From DATKJS01 sp050015275 (lineage in GTDB: Bacteria; Acidobacteriota; Aminicenantia; Aminicenantales; Saccharicenantaceae), in contig JBEKBS010000002.1 of NCBI GenBank assembly GCA_050015275.1, positions 62,001 to 126,000 on the forward strand: 64,000 bases of DNA. The letters run 5' to 3'. The notes beneath the pieces are model-generated. The model saw only the letters and a list, made by a program, of their open reading frames with translations. It did not search any database and had not been told where the DNA came from. Shown here in pieces: positions 9,000-16,680 of the stretch. The position numbers and the translations under genes are program-made. Numbering within the stretch: the first letter of the stretch is position 1; each line of letters starts with the position of its first letter.

Positions 9000-9124
9000 C
9001 ATCGTGTGACGGAACTTTTGTCCTGAGCCTGACGGCAGCGGAAAATCACGCAGGGCCATGAAGTCTAATTTGATCTCATAAGCCTGCGGCCGGGCCGGCC
9101 GGCCAAGGGTAACGGGAGGGGAAA

Positions 9125-9379
9125 ATGTTCAACATCATCTGGTGGATCATCTCAGGCTTCGTCGTCGGACTGATCGCCCGCGCGGTCCTGCCCGGCGTCC
9201 AGCACATGGGATTCATCCGGACGACATTGCTGGGAATCGTCGGGTCGTTGCTCGGCGGGGTCTTCGGCGTTCTCGTCTCGAGGCGCAAGGAAGGCCAAAG
9301 GTTCCATCGGGCGGGATTCATCCTGTCCCTCATCGGGGCCATCATCGTGCTTTACCTCTGGCAGCGCTTCTTGCGCTGA
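9125..9379 (+). CDS. GlsB/YeaQ/YmgE-family small membrane protein
   Basis: An 84-residue protein with three hydrophobic helices: IIWWIISGFVVGLIARAVLPG, TTLLGIVGSLLGGVFGVLV and FILSLIGAIIVLYLWQRF. The Gly-rich helix 2 (GIVGSLLGGVFG) is the hallmark of the transglycosylase-associated/GlsB family, small inner-membrane proteins linked to general stress. GGAGGGGAAA upstream of the ATG provides the ribosome site. It is monocistronic, between hypD and a convergent peptidase gene. Confidence 0.85.
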   Translation: MFNIIWWIISGFVVGLIARAVLPGVQHMGFIRTTLLGIVGSLLGGVFGVLVSRRKEGQRFHRAGFILSLIGAIIVLYLWQRFLR

Positions 9380-9395
9380 GAGAGGCCGACGCCAT

Positions 9396-11270
9396 TCAGC
9401 GCACCCGGACCGGCAGCGTGATGTGCGACGGATGCGCCCGGGAGCGAAAAACGCGCTGGGTGGCCGGCCGGTAATCCGAGGCCTTCGCCAGGAAGATGTT
9501 CTCGACGTAGGTCTGCGGGTTGCGGTCGATCAGGGGGAACCAGGTGCTCTGGACCTGGACCATGATCCGGTGGCCCTTGAGAAAACGGTGGTCCGCCGCG
9601 TGGAGGTCGATCGTGAAGTCCGTGACGCGGCCGGGGACGAGCGGCCCGGGCTTCTCGAAGCTCGCCCGGAACCGTCCGCGGAAGACCTCGTCGGCGATCA
9701 TCAGCTCGTAGCCACCCATCGTCGGCTCAGCCGGAAAATCCCCGGGATAGACGTCGATCAGCTTGACGATCCAGTCGGTGTCCGTGCCCGTCGTCGACGC
9801 GAACAGGCGGGCCGAGATGCGGCCCGTGACCGTGACGTCCTCGGCGAGCGGCGCCGTCTCCCAGCTCAGGACGTCGGGGCGCAGGTCGACGAACCGCTGG
9901 TCGCCGACGAGCCAGGCCCCCCAACCCGAACCGTGCGGGTCGTAGGTCGCCTCGACCGGCCGGGGCCGGTAGGGCACCGGGCGGGACGGGTCGGAAACGT
10001 AGCTGTCGAAGGCCGCGGCATCCGCCAGGGTGGGAGCCTCGAATGAAAGTCCCCGACCTTCCCTGAAGTAGAGGCTGCGGTCCGCGGTGAGTTTGCGGGG
10101 CGGCCATTCGTCGTAGAGCTGCCAGGCGTTGGTCCCCGTCTCGAACGTGACCGCCTCCTTCACCTCCCAGCCTCCCTTGCCCTTCAGAAAGTGAGCGAAA
10201 AACGGAGCCTGGATCTTCTCCCGGAAATATTTCGAGGTATTGCTCCCGAACTTGATCCTCCCCAGGGCGCTCCCGTCGCTCCTCATCCAGCCGCCGTGGT
10301 TCCACGGGCCGGCGACGAAAAAGTTCATCTTCCCGCTGTCGTGGGGCTCGAGCGTCTCGTAGATCTTCTGCGGCCCGTAGAAATCCTCCTGGTCCCACCA
10401 TCCGGCGACAGTCAGCGTCGGGACCGTCACCCGCGTCAGATAGGAGGCCATCGCCTGCTTCTGCCAGAAGGCGTCATAGTTCGGGTGGGCGACGAAGTCG
10501 TTCCAGCTCGGGATCTTTCCGAGGAGGTATTTTTCGTTCACCGTGGCCAGGGGTCCGAGGCGGAGATACCATTCGTACGTGTCGAAGGTGTCGAAGCGGA
10601 AGGCGGCGTTCTCTTTGGACGTCTCCATCATCGCGGCATACTCGAAGCCGTAGCTCAGGCGGAAAGCGCCGTTGTGATGGAAGTCGTCCCCCAAGTACAT
10701 GTCTGCCGGAGAGGCCTGCGGAGATACCGCCTTGACGGCCGGATGGGGATCGAGCATGGCCATCGCGGTCAGCCACCCGCCGTAGGAGATCCCTGCCAGG
10801 CCCACGCGGCCGTTGTTCCCCGGGACGTTCTTGAGCAGCCATTCGACGGTGTCGTAGGCGTCGGTGCTCTCGTCGATTGCCCGGGGGTCGCTCCTGTCGC
10901 GCGGCGGCCTCTGCATCACGAACCGGCCTTCGGACTGGTAGCGGCCGCGGATATCCTGGAAGACGAAAATGTAGCCTTCTTCAACGAGCTCCTTGTAAGG
11001 CTCGAACGCCAGGGGCAGTGGAGATGACGGCGCGCCGTAGGGCGTGCGCATGAGCAGGAAAGGTAGCGGCGCCTGGGCCTTCTTCGGTGTGAAGATGGCC
11101 GTGTGAAGCTTCACCCCGTCGCGCATCGGGATCATCGCCCGCGTTGCCGTGAACTCGGGCGTCGGGAAGGGGACTTGGCCGGGCGGTCCCAGCCGGGCGA
11201 AAGCCGCCAGGGCAGCGACAAGCGCCAAGCCGAAGAGGACCGTTCTTGTTTTCGGAAAAGGACTTCTCAT
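9396..11270 (-). CDS. exported CocE/NonD-family hydrolase (S15 X-Pro dipeptidyl-peptidase fold)
   Basis: A 624-residue alpha/beta hydrolase with a signal peptide (RTVLFGLALVAALAAFARLG). The S15/CocE core begins at MIPMRDGVKLHTAIFTP. The nucleophile is S162 in LAGISYGGWLT; the acid is likely the Asp in AGWWDQEDFYG and the base the His in AGPWNHGGWM. The C-terminal jelly-roll domain of this family is present (TGRISARLFASTTGTDTDW). Family members remove Xaa-Pro dipeptides, hydrolyse cocaine-type esters or deacylate antibiotics, so the substrate is open. With a hydroxyproline dehydratase next door and a dipeptidyl peptidase IV at 53.4 kb, action on proline-rich peptides is an attractive idea. The start is the ATG at 11270. 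Confidence 0.85.
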   Translation of the reverse strand: MRSPFPKTRTVLFGLALVAALAAFARLGPPGQVPFPTPEFTATRAMIPMRDGVKLHTAIFTPKKAQAPLPFLLMRTPYGAPSSPLPLAFEPYKELVEEGYIFVFQDIRGRYQSEGRFVMQRPPRDRSDPRAIDESTDAYDTVEWLLKNVPGNNGRVGLAGISYGGWLTAMAMLDPHPAVKAVSPQASPADMYLGDDFHHNGAFRLSYGFEYAAMMETSKENAAFRFDTFDTYEWYLRLGPLATVNEKYLLGKIPSWNDFVAHPNYDAFWQKQAMASYLTRVTVPTLTVAGWWDQEDFYGPQKIYETLEPHDSGKMNFFVAGPWNHGGWMRSDGSALGRIKFGSNTSKYFREKIQAPFFAHFLKGKGGWEVKEAVTFETGTNAWQLYDEWPPRKLTADRSLYFREGRGLSFEAPTLADAAAFDSYVSDPSRPVPYRPRPVEATYDPHGSGWGAWLVGDQRFVDLRPDVLSWETAPLAEDVTVTGRISARLFASTTGTDTDWIVKLIDVYPGDFPAEPTMGGYELMIADEVFRGRFRASFEKPGPLVPGRVTDFTIDLHAADHRFLKGHRIMVQVQSTWFPLIDRNPQTYVENIFLAKASDYRPATQRVFRSRAHPSHITLPVRVR

Positions 11271-11440
11271 GGGGACTCCCGATCGCTCAATCTGAAGGAA
11301 TGATATCCCGGCCGGACCCTAGCAGTCAACGCATCCTCGTCCGGCTCCCGCCTGTCCCCGGCCGCTCATTGACGCGACCGTTCCCATGTTGGATACTACC
11401 TGAGGACGGTCGCGGATCTCGAACCGAGAGGAGGCCGGGC

Positions 11441-11869
11441 ATGTCCATCGAAGTCAAAACGGAAGCCATCTTCAAGGGCGGGATGCGGCTCGAGGCGAAG
11501 GCGGACCGGTCCGGGAAGACCGCGGACATAGATTTCGCTCCGGAAGGTGAACCGGTGGCCGGCTTTACCCCCCTCGAGCTGCTCCTGACGAGTCTCGTCG
11601 GCTGCAGCGGCCAGGTCGTCGTCGGGCTTTTGAAGAGGATGGGCCAGGAGGTCCAGGGGCTCACCGTGCGGGCCCTGGGCGCGAAGCGGGAGATCCATCC
11701 CACCGTGTTCACGTCGATCGAGCTCGACTTCGAATTCAAGGGCGGCCGGGTTGACGGCGCCTCGGTCGAGAAGGCATTTGCCCTGTCGGAGGGCCGGTTC
11801 TGCCCCGTCTGGGTCATGCTCAAGGCAAGCGTCCCCATCGCAGCGAAGTACCATGTTGTCCCCGACTGA
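11441..11869 (+). CDS. OsmC-family protein (peroxide/hydroperoxide reductase-like)
   Basis: A 142-residue OsmC-fold protein. The two redox cysteines typical of the family are visible: one in LLTSLVGCSGQVV and one in the FCPVWVMLKA segment. OsmC/Ohr proteins reduce organic hydroperoxides with thiols, which would protect an anaerobe from oxidative stress. The ATG at 11441 is preceded by GAGAGGAGG with suitable spacing, so the longer open frame upstream is not used. The gene converges with the alcohol dehydrogenase gene, 12 bases apart. Confidence 0.85.
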   Translation: MSIEVKTEAIFKGGMRLEAKADRSGKTADIDFAPEGEPVAGFTPLELLLTSLVGCSGQVVVGLLKRMGQEVQGLTVRALGAKREIHPTVFTSIELDFEFKGGRVDGASVEKAFALSEGRFCPVWVMLKASVPIAAKYHVVPD

Positions 11870-11881
11870 CGGCCCGAACGC

Positions 11882-12919
11882 TCAGGGCGTGACCAGGGCT
11901 TTGATAACCCCGTCGCGGTAGTGGAGGGCGGTGTCGAAGGCCTTCTGCGCGTCCTCGAGCCGGAACGTGTGGGTGGCCATGAAGTCGACGCTGATCCGGC
12001 CGTCCCCGATCATCCGGAGGGCCGGGCCGATGCACCGGTTCTGCCGGCGGACGTTCTGCAGACGGAGCTCGCGGCGCCTCAACCGGCCGACGTCGAACGA
12101 GACGCGCGCCTCGAGCGGGATGCCGACGAGAAGGAGCGTCCCGCCGGGCTTCAGGAGCTCGACGGCCTGGTCGAGCGCCTCCTGTTGGCCGCAGCATTCG
12201 AAAACGACATCGAGGCCGCCGGGCGCGAGCCCCAGAATCTCGGCAACGATGTCCGTCTCGAGCGGGTTCCCGGTCCACCGGGCGCCGGCCTCCCGGGCCG
12301 CGACCCTGAGCCTCGTCTCGACCTTGTCCGTCATGAACGTCGCGGCCGCGCCCGCGTGCAGGGCGGCCAGCCCGACGCTCAGCCCGATCGGCCCGGACCC
12401 GAGGATCGCGACCGTCCTGCCCTTCAGGTTCCCGGCCAGGTTCATGGCATGGAGGCCGATCGACAGGGGCTCGGCCAGGGTCGCCTGGGCGAAGGTCAGG
12501 CGATCGGACAGCGGATAGCAATTTTCCTGGGGCACGACGATGAGCTCGGCCAGCGCCCCGGTCCGCTCTTTCGGGTGGCCGACGAAGGAGAGCGTCCGAC
12601 AGGTGTTCGGCCGCCCGCCCCGGCATTGATCGCAAACGCCGCAGGAAACGGCCGGCTCGACCGCGACCCGGTCTCCCGGTTTGATCTTCCTGACGCCGGG
12701 CCCCGTCTCCTCGACGACGGCGGCGCACTCGTGACCGAGGACGACCGGGTAGCGCATGACCGTATCGCCGACCCGCTCCTCGCTGAAGTAGTGGAGGTCG
12801 CTCCCGCAGATGCCGACGGTCTTGACCCGGAGGAGGACGTCGGTCCTGTCCTTGATCAGGGGCACGGGCCAGTCGCCGGCGACGATCTTTCCGGGCCCGG
12901 TCAAAACGGCGGCTCTCAT
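11882..12919 (-). CDS. zinc-dependent medium-chain alcohol (polyol) dehydrogenase
   Basis: A 345-residue MDR dehydrogenase of the sorbitol/L-iditol/threonine dehydrogenase branch. The catalytic zinc site is visible as VGICGSDLHYF and GHECAAVVEE, the structural zinc site as the four cysteines of CGVCDQCRGGRPNTC, and the NAD(P)-binding motif as AILGSGPIGLSVGLAAL. Such enzymes oxidise sugar alcohols to ketoses, which suits a pentose-using locus, but the exact polyol cannot be read from sequence. I start at the ATG at 12919 (MRAAVLTGPG), the family's usual N-terminus. A TATAAT hexamer lies 9 bases before it, so the mRNA may be nearly leaderless. Confidence 0.85.
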   Translation of the reverse strand: MRAAVLTGPGKIVAGDWPVPLIKDRTDVLLRVKTVGICGSDLHYFSEERVGDTVMRYPVVLGHECAAVVEETGPGVRKIKPGDRVAVEPAVSCGVCDQCRGGRPNTCRTLSFVGHPKERTGALAELIVVPQENCYPLSDRLTFAQATLAEPLSIGLHAMNLAGNLKGRTVAILGSGPIGLSVGLAALHAGAAATFMTDKVETRLRVAAREAGARWTGNPLETDIVAEILGLAPGGLDVVFECCGQQEALDQAVELLKPGGTLLLVGIPLEARVSFDVGRLRRRELRLQNVRRQNRCIGPALRMIGDGRISVDFMATHTFRLEDAQKAFDTALHYRDGVIKALVTP

Positions 12920-12928
12920 GATTTTCCT

Positions 12929-12957
12929 ATTATAAGACATCGGACCCGGGTTCGGAA
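12929..12957 (-). promoter_or_regulatory. possible promoter of the zinc alcohol dehydrogenase gene
   Basis: On the minus strand, TATAAT (12929-12934) lies 17 bases after TTCCGA (12952-12957). Transcription would start about three bases before the ATG at 12919. A weak AGGA between the -10 box and the ATG would then be largely untranscribed. Confidence 0.3.
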
Positions 12958-13053
12958 GGCCGAGTATCGACTCACGTAAGATGTTACCTATATCCCATAA
13001 AAGCCGCGCTTTCTTTCAGGCCCGAGGATTGGCCTTCTTAAGCCCGGTTGGAA

Positions 13054-13071
13054 GGTGACAGAAACGTCCCC
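13054..13071 (+). repeat. short REP-like sequence
   Basis: GGTGACAGAAACGTCCCC, in the gap before the isoprenoid-synthase-like gene. It shares the head GG(T/G)GACA with the repeats at 14.4, 23.4 and 26.1 kb, but no inverted partner is visible here. Assignment as a dispersed repeat rests on this resemblance only. Confidence 0.3.
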
Positions 13072-13132
13072 CCGGAGACTCCCTCCAGGAAGGTTTTGAA
13101 TTTCAGAAAGATTATGATAATCAATAGAATCC

Positions 13133-14407
13133 ATGGGTGAAGAATCCACTCACCTTCGTCCGGCCTCCATCCGTCCGCCGAGCCTTGTCCCCGGGATTCC
13201 GGAACTCGTCGCCGGGTTCACGGCCCTCTGGAGAGAAGGCGGGGACGGCCGCCCGGACCTGGGGCGGACGTTCACCCGGCGGGAGCGGTCCGGCAAAGAG
13301 AGAGCGCTGGCCCGGTTCGTCGACGCCCTTCGGTCTGAAACGAACCGCCCGCCTATGTCCACAGCTGACCGCGAAGCTGCCCAGAAACGCATCTTCGGCG
13401 CCTTCGATCACTTCGCCAGGCAAGCCCTGGACTGGCAGGACCGGCACATCGATATCCTGATCGGCGGGGGATTCGATCGCGGGTCGACGGAATTCGTGCG
13501 GATGGCGAGGGAATTCGCTCCCGGGACGAGCTCCGGCGACGTCTTCCAGGCCTGCCGGAACGTCTGGGTGGCGAACGGGCTCCAGCGGCTCCTCGGCTTG
13601 CCCGTCCGGCTGACGCCGGCGATCTTCGCCTACAGCCTGCTTTATCCGTTTACCGACAATTATCTCGACGACCCGGCGGCGACCGACGAGACCAAGCAAG
13701 CCTTTAACAGCCGGCTCCGGTCACGCCTGGAGGGCCATGACGTCACGCCCGCCAACCCCCGGGAGAGAACGATCTTCGACCTCGTTTCCATGATCGAAGG
13801 GGATTTCGCCCGGTCCGAGCACCCCCAGGTGTTCGAGAGCCTGATCGCGATCCACGAGGCCCAGACGAAAAGCCTGCGGCTGCTCCGTTCGGAGGAACTG
13901 CGGACCGAAGAGGAGATCGCGGCCATCGGCCTGGAGAAGGGGGGCGCTTCGGTCCTGGCCGACGGCTGCCTCGTCTCCGGCTCCCTCGCTCCCGGCCAGG
14001 TGGAATTCCTATTCGGCTTCGGAGCGTACCTCCAGCTCATGGACGACTTGGAGGATGTCATCGAGGATGGAGACGCGGGCTTAAGGACGATTTTTTCCCG
14101 GTCGGCCGGGCGGGAGCCGTTGGACGCGGTCACCGACCGCCTGTTCCGTTTCGGCGCTAGGGTCCTCGAGCGCCTGGACGGGTTCGGCGTGCCCGACGCC
14201 GAGCCGCTCCGGGAGCTCGTCCGGACGAGCCTCAGCCAGGGCGTCGTCACGACCGCCGGCAGGTTCAAGCGGCTTTACACCCGCTCTTACCTGAAGGCGC
14301 TCGAGGCCCATTCGCCTTTCCGCTTTTCCTTCAACAACAGGCAGCGGCGCAAGCTCCTCCGGCGCCGGGCGGCGTTCACCCGTCTGTTCGAGTCCTTCGC
14401 CTCTTGA
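13133..14407 (+). CDS. class I isoprenoid-synthase-like protein, substrate unknown
   Basis: A 424-residue, mostly helical, soluble protein with no signal peptide. Two aspartate-rich motifs suggest the class I terpenoid synthase fold: D175-N-Y-L-D179-D180 and, about 125 residues later, D304-D-L-E-D308 in LQLMDDLEDV. That is the spacing of the first and second metal-binding motifs of trans-prenyl diphosphate synthases. The rest does not resemble FPP/GGPP synthase closely and the N-terminal 90 residues look unrelated. No isoprenoid pathway gene is adjacent. The start ATG at 13133 has only a weak GAAAGA upstream. It may be a prenyltransferase, a terpene cyclase or a non-catalytic homologue. The product is unknown. 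Confidence 0.6.
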   Translation: MGEESTHLRPASIRPPSLVPGIPELVAGFTALWREGGDGRPDLGRTFTRRERSGKERALARFVDALRSETNRPPMSTADREAAQKRIFGAFDHFARQALDWQDRHIDILIGGGFDRGSTEFVRMAREFAPGTSSGDVFQACRNVWVANGLQRLLGLPVRLTPAIFAYSLLYPFTDNYLDDPAATDETKQAFNSRLRSRLEGHDVTPANPRERTIFDLVSMIEGDFARSEHPQVFESLIAIHEAQTKSLRLLRSEELRTEEEIAAIGLEKGGASVLADGCLVSGSLAPGQVEFLFGFGAYLQLMDDLEDVIEDGDAGLRTIFSRSAGREPLDAVTDRLFRFGARVLERLDGFGVPDAEPLRELVRTSLSQGVVTTAGRFKRLYTRSYLKALEAHSPFRFSFNNRQRRKLLRRRAAFTRLFESFAS

Positions 14408-14422
14408 TCTGGGCCCTTTTAA

Positions 14423-14501
14423 TAATTCGGTGACACACAACTCAATCACTTAATTCCAGAGAGGGTTGAGTTTCGGTAATTAGTTGTGTGTCACCGAATT
14501 A
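14423..14501. repeat. REP-like inverted repeat between convergent genes
   Basis: Two perfect 20-base arms, TAATTCGGTGACACACAACT at 14423-14442 and its reverse complement at 14482-14501, enclose 39 bases. The right arm contains the stop codon TAA of the leftward isomerase gene, and the left arm begins 16 bases after the stop of the rightward gene. The same sequence recurs as a single arm at 26095-26118. It could fold as a strong hairpin and serve as a two-way transcription end. Confidence 0.8.
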
Positions 14502-15977
14502 GAACGGGTTTTCCGTCGGATACGGCGTCCCGGCCGGCCGGTTGAACGAGATGTCCTCGATCCCGAGCATCCGCATCGCCGCCCAGAACGTTTTCCCGGC
14601 GTGGCGGAAGGCCACGGCGGTGTGGTGGGGGAAGCGCTTCTCGATCAGGACGTGCCGGTAGAACCGCCCCATCTCCTTGATGCCGATGACGCCGATCCCG
14701 CCGAACGACTTCGGGTCGACATCAAGGACCTCGCCCTCGGCCATATAGGACCGCAGGACCGCGTCGGCCGTCGACTGGAGCCGGAAGATCGTGACCTCGC
14801 CCGTCCGGATCCGGCCCTCGAGGGTGCCCCGGGTGATGTCCGGGTCCTTCCCGGGCTCCATGAGCCGGTGCATGATGAACTGGTAGCGCATCTCGGGCAT
14901 CATCAGGCACGGCGCCGGCGTGTTGCCGCAGTGGAAGCCCATGAACAGGTCCGTCGCCCTGTAGTCGCCGACGGCCTTCTTCGCGGCCTTGATCATGTCG
15001 TAGGGCACGGTGTTGTTGATGTCGAGCAGGGTCGCCGGAAGCTCGGTCGCCGCGGCGCAGATGTACTCGCTCAGCGCGCCGTAGATATCGACCTCGCATG
15101 AGACCGGGATGCCGCGCGCGGCCAGCCGCGAGTTCACGTAACAAGGGACGAACCCGAAATACGATTCGAAGGCCGGCCAGCACTTGTCGGCGAAGACCCC
15201 ATACTCGGAGGCGCCGAGGTTCGCCTCCATGAACTTGAGGAGGGCCACCTCGAACTGGGCCAGCTTGGCCAGGGCATCAGGGAACTTGTTGCCGGCGCCG
15301 AGCTCCCCGGCCATGTCTTTGGCCACGGCCTTGATGCGCCGCTCGTCCTTGGCCTTGAGGAAGATGTCGTAGAGATCGAGCTCGCTGTTCTCCATGATCT
15401 CGACGCCGAGGTCGTAGAGCGGCTTGATGGGCGCGTTGCAGGCCAGGAAATCCTGTGGCCTCGGCCCGAAGGCGAAGATCTTGAGCTTCCGGAGGCCCAG
15501 GATGATCCGGGCCACGGGGACGAACTCCCGCATCATCCCGACCACTTCGGCCGGCGTTCCCACGGGATATTCGGGGACGTGAGGCCGGAGCTCCCGCAAT
15601 CCGATATTGTAGGACGCGTTGAGCATCCCGCAATAGGCGTCCCCCCGGCCGTTGACCAGGTTCTTGCCCGTCTCCTCGGCCGCCGCGACGAACATCACCG
15701 GCCCGCCGAACTTCTGGGCCAGGATCGTGGTCGGTCCCTCGGGGCCGAAGTTGCCGAGGTAGATGACGAGGGCGTTGACGCGCTTCGACCGGACCTCCTC
15801 GAGGGCCGCCAGGACGTCCTTCTCGTTCTCGACCGTCGTCTTGATCTCCGCGACCGGGAGTCCGGCCTTGCGGCATTCGGCGACGACCTGGACACGGCGC
15901 CTCCGTGACAGCTCGACCGGGAAGCAGTCGCGGCTGACGGCGACGATTCCGAGGCTGACTTTCGGGATGTTCTTCAT
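14499..15977 (-). CDS. L-fucose/L-arabinose isomerase-family protein, presumed L-arabinose isomerase
   Basis: A 492-residue ketol-isomerase of the broad fucose/arabinose isomerase family. Family features include an N-terminal alternating alpha/beta region (VNALVIYLGNFGPEGPTTILAQ), the middle GEL/E-rich helices and a C-terminal FHCGNTPAPCLM segment. It does not look like classical E. coli AraA. The position settles the role: it is third in an operon behind ribulokinase and ribulose-5-phosphate 4-epimerase and overlaps the latter's stop (ATGA at 15974-15977), so it should convert L-arabinose to L-ribulose. An alternative is L-fucose isomerisation, since a GH95 fucosidase lies at 50.8 kb. The start ATG at 15977 has AAGGAGAACC upstream; the longer open frame overlapping araD is not used. 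Confidence 0.8.
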   Translation of the reverse strand: MKNIPKVSLGIVAVSRDCFPVELSRRRRVQVVAECRKAGLPVAEIKTTVENEKDVLAALEEVRSKRVNALVIYLGNFGPEGPTTILAQKFGGPVMFVAAAEETGKNLVNGRGDAYCGMLNASYNIGLRELRPHVPEYPVGTPAEVVGMMREFVPVARIILGLRKLKIFAFGPRPQDFLACNAPIKPLYDLGVEIMENSELDLYDIFLKAKDERRIKAVAKDMAGELGAGNKFPDALAKLAQFEVALLKFMEANLGASEYGVFADKCWPAFESYFGFVPCYVNSRLAARGIPVSCEVDIYGALSEYICAAATELPATLLDINNTVPYDMIKAAKKAVGDYRATDLFMGFHCGNTPAPCLMMPEMRYQFIMHRLMEPGKDPDITRGTLEGRIRTGEVTIFRLQSTADAVLRSYMAEGEVLDVDPKSFGGIGVIGIKEMGRFYRHVLIEKRFPHHTAVAFRHAGKTFWAAMRMLGIEDISFNRPAGTPYPTENPF

Positions 15978-16678
15978 CGGGGTTCTCCTTTTTTCTGGCC
16001 GTACGTTGCGTGGGGGCCATGCTTTCTCTGGAAATGCTTTTCCAGCAGGAAATCCTCTAGGGGCGCCTGTCCGGGGTTGAGGGTCATCGTGACGAAGGCG
16101 GTCTTGGCCACCTGCTCGAGGATCATGCTGACGCGGACCGCCTCCTCCGGGGACCGGCCCCAGGCGAAAGGCCCGTGGCCGGCGACGAGCACGGCCGGGA
16201 TCACGAGAGGGCTGAGCACGGCGAAACGTTCGACGATGACCTTGCCCGTGTTGACCTCGTAGTTGCGGACGACCTCGGCCTCGGCGAGCGGCCGCGTCAC
16301 GGGGACCGGGCCGTGGACAAGATCGGCGTGGGTCGTCCCGAAGCACGGGATCTCCCGCCGGGCCTGGGCGAAGGCCGTCGCGTACTCGCTGTGGGCGTGG
16401 GCGATGCCGCCGATGTCCGGGAAGGCCCGGTAGAGCTCGATGTGGGTCGGCGTGTCCGAGGACGGGTTGAGGCCGCCCTCGACGACCCGACCCTCGAGGT
16501 CCACCAAGACGATGTCCTCGGCTTTGAGCTCCTCGTAGGGGACGCCGCTCGGTTTGATGGCCAGGATCCCGCGCCGCCGGTCGATGCCGCTGACGTTGCC
16601 GAAGGTCAGGAGGACGAGCCCGGACTTCGAGAGGTCCAGGTTGGCCTTCCAGACGAGTTCCTTGAGCTCGGTCATCAT
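15974..16678 (-). CDS. araD: L-ribulose-5-phosphate 4-epimerase
   Basis: A 234-residue class II aldolase-fold enzyme that converts L-ribulose 5-phosphate to D-xylulose 5-phosphate, the last arabinose-specific step before the pentose phosphate pathway. Signatures are TFGNVSGIDR, KPSGVPYEEL, SSDTPTHIELYRAFP, the zinc ligands in IAHAHSEYATAFAQA, and the third zinc His in VAGHGPFAWG. Length equals that of E. coli AraD. The start at 16678 lies 2 bases after the ribulokinase stop; a second ATG follows immediately at 16675. It is translationally coupled to both neighbours. Confidence 0.95.
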   Translation of the reverse strand: MMTELKELVWKANLDLSKSGLVLLTFGNVSGIDRRRGILAIKPSGVPYEELKAEDIVLVDLEGRVVEGGLNPSSDTPTHIELYRAFPDIGGIAHAHSEYATAFAQARREIPCFGTTHADLVHGPVPVTRPLAEAEVVRNYEVNTGKVIVERFAVLSPLVIPAVLVAGHGPFAWGRSPEEAVRVSMILEQVAKTAFVTMTLNPGQAPLEDFLLEKHFQRKHGPHATYGQKKGEPR

Positions 16679-16680
16679 GG

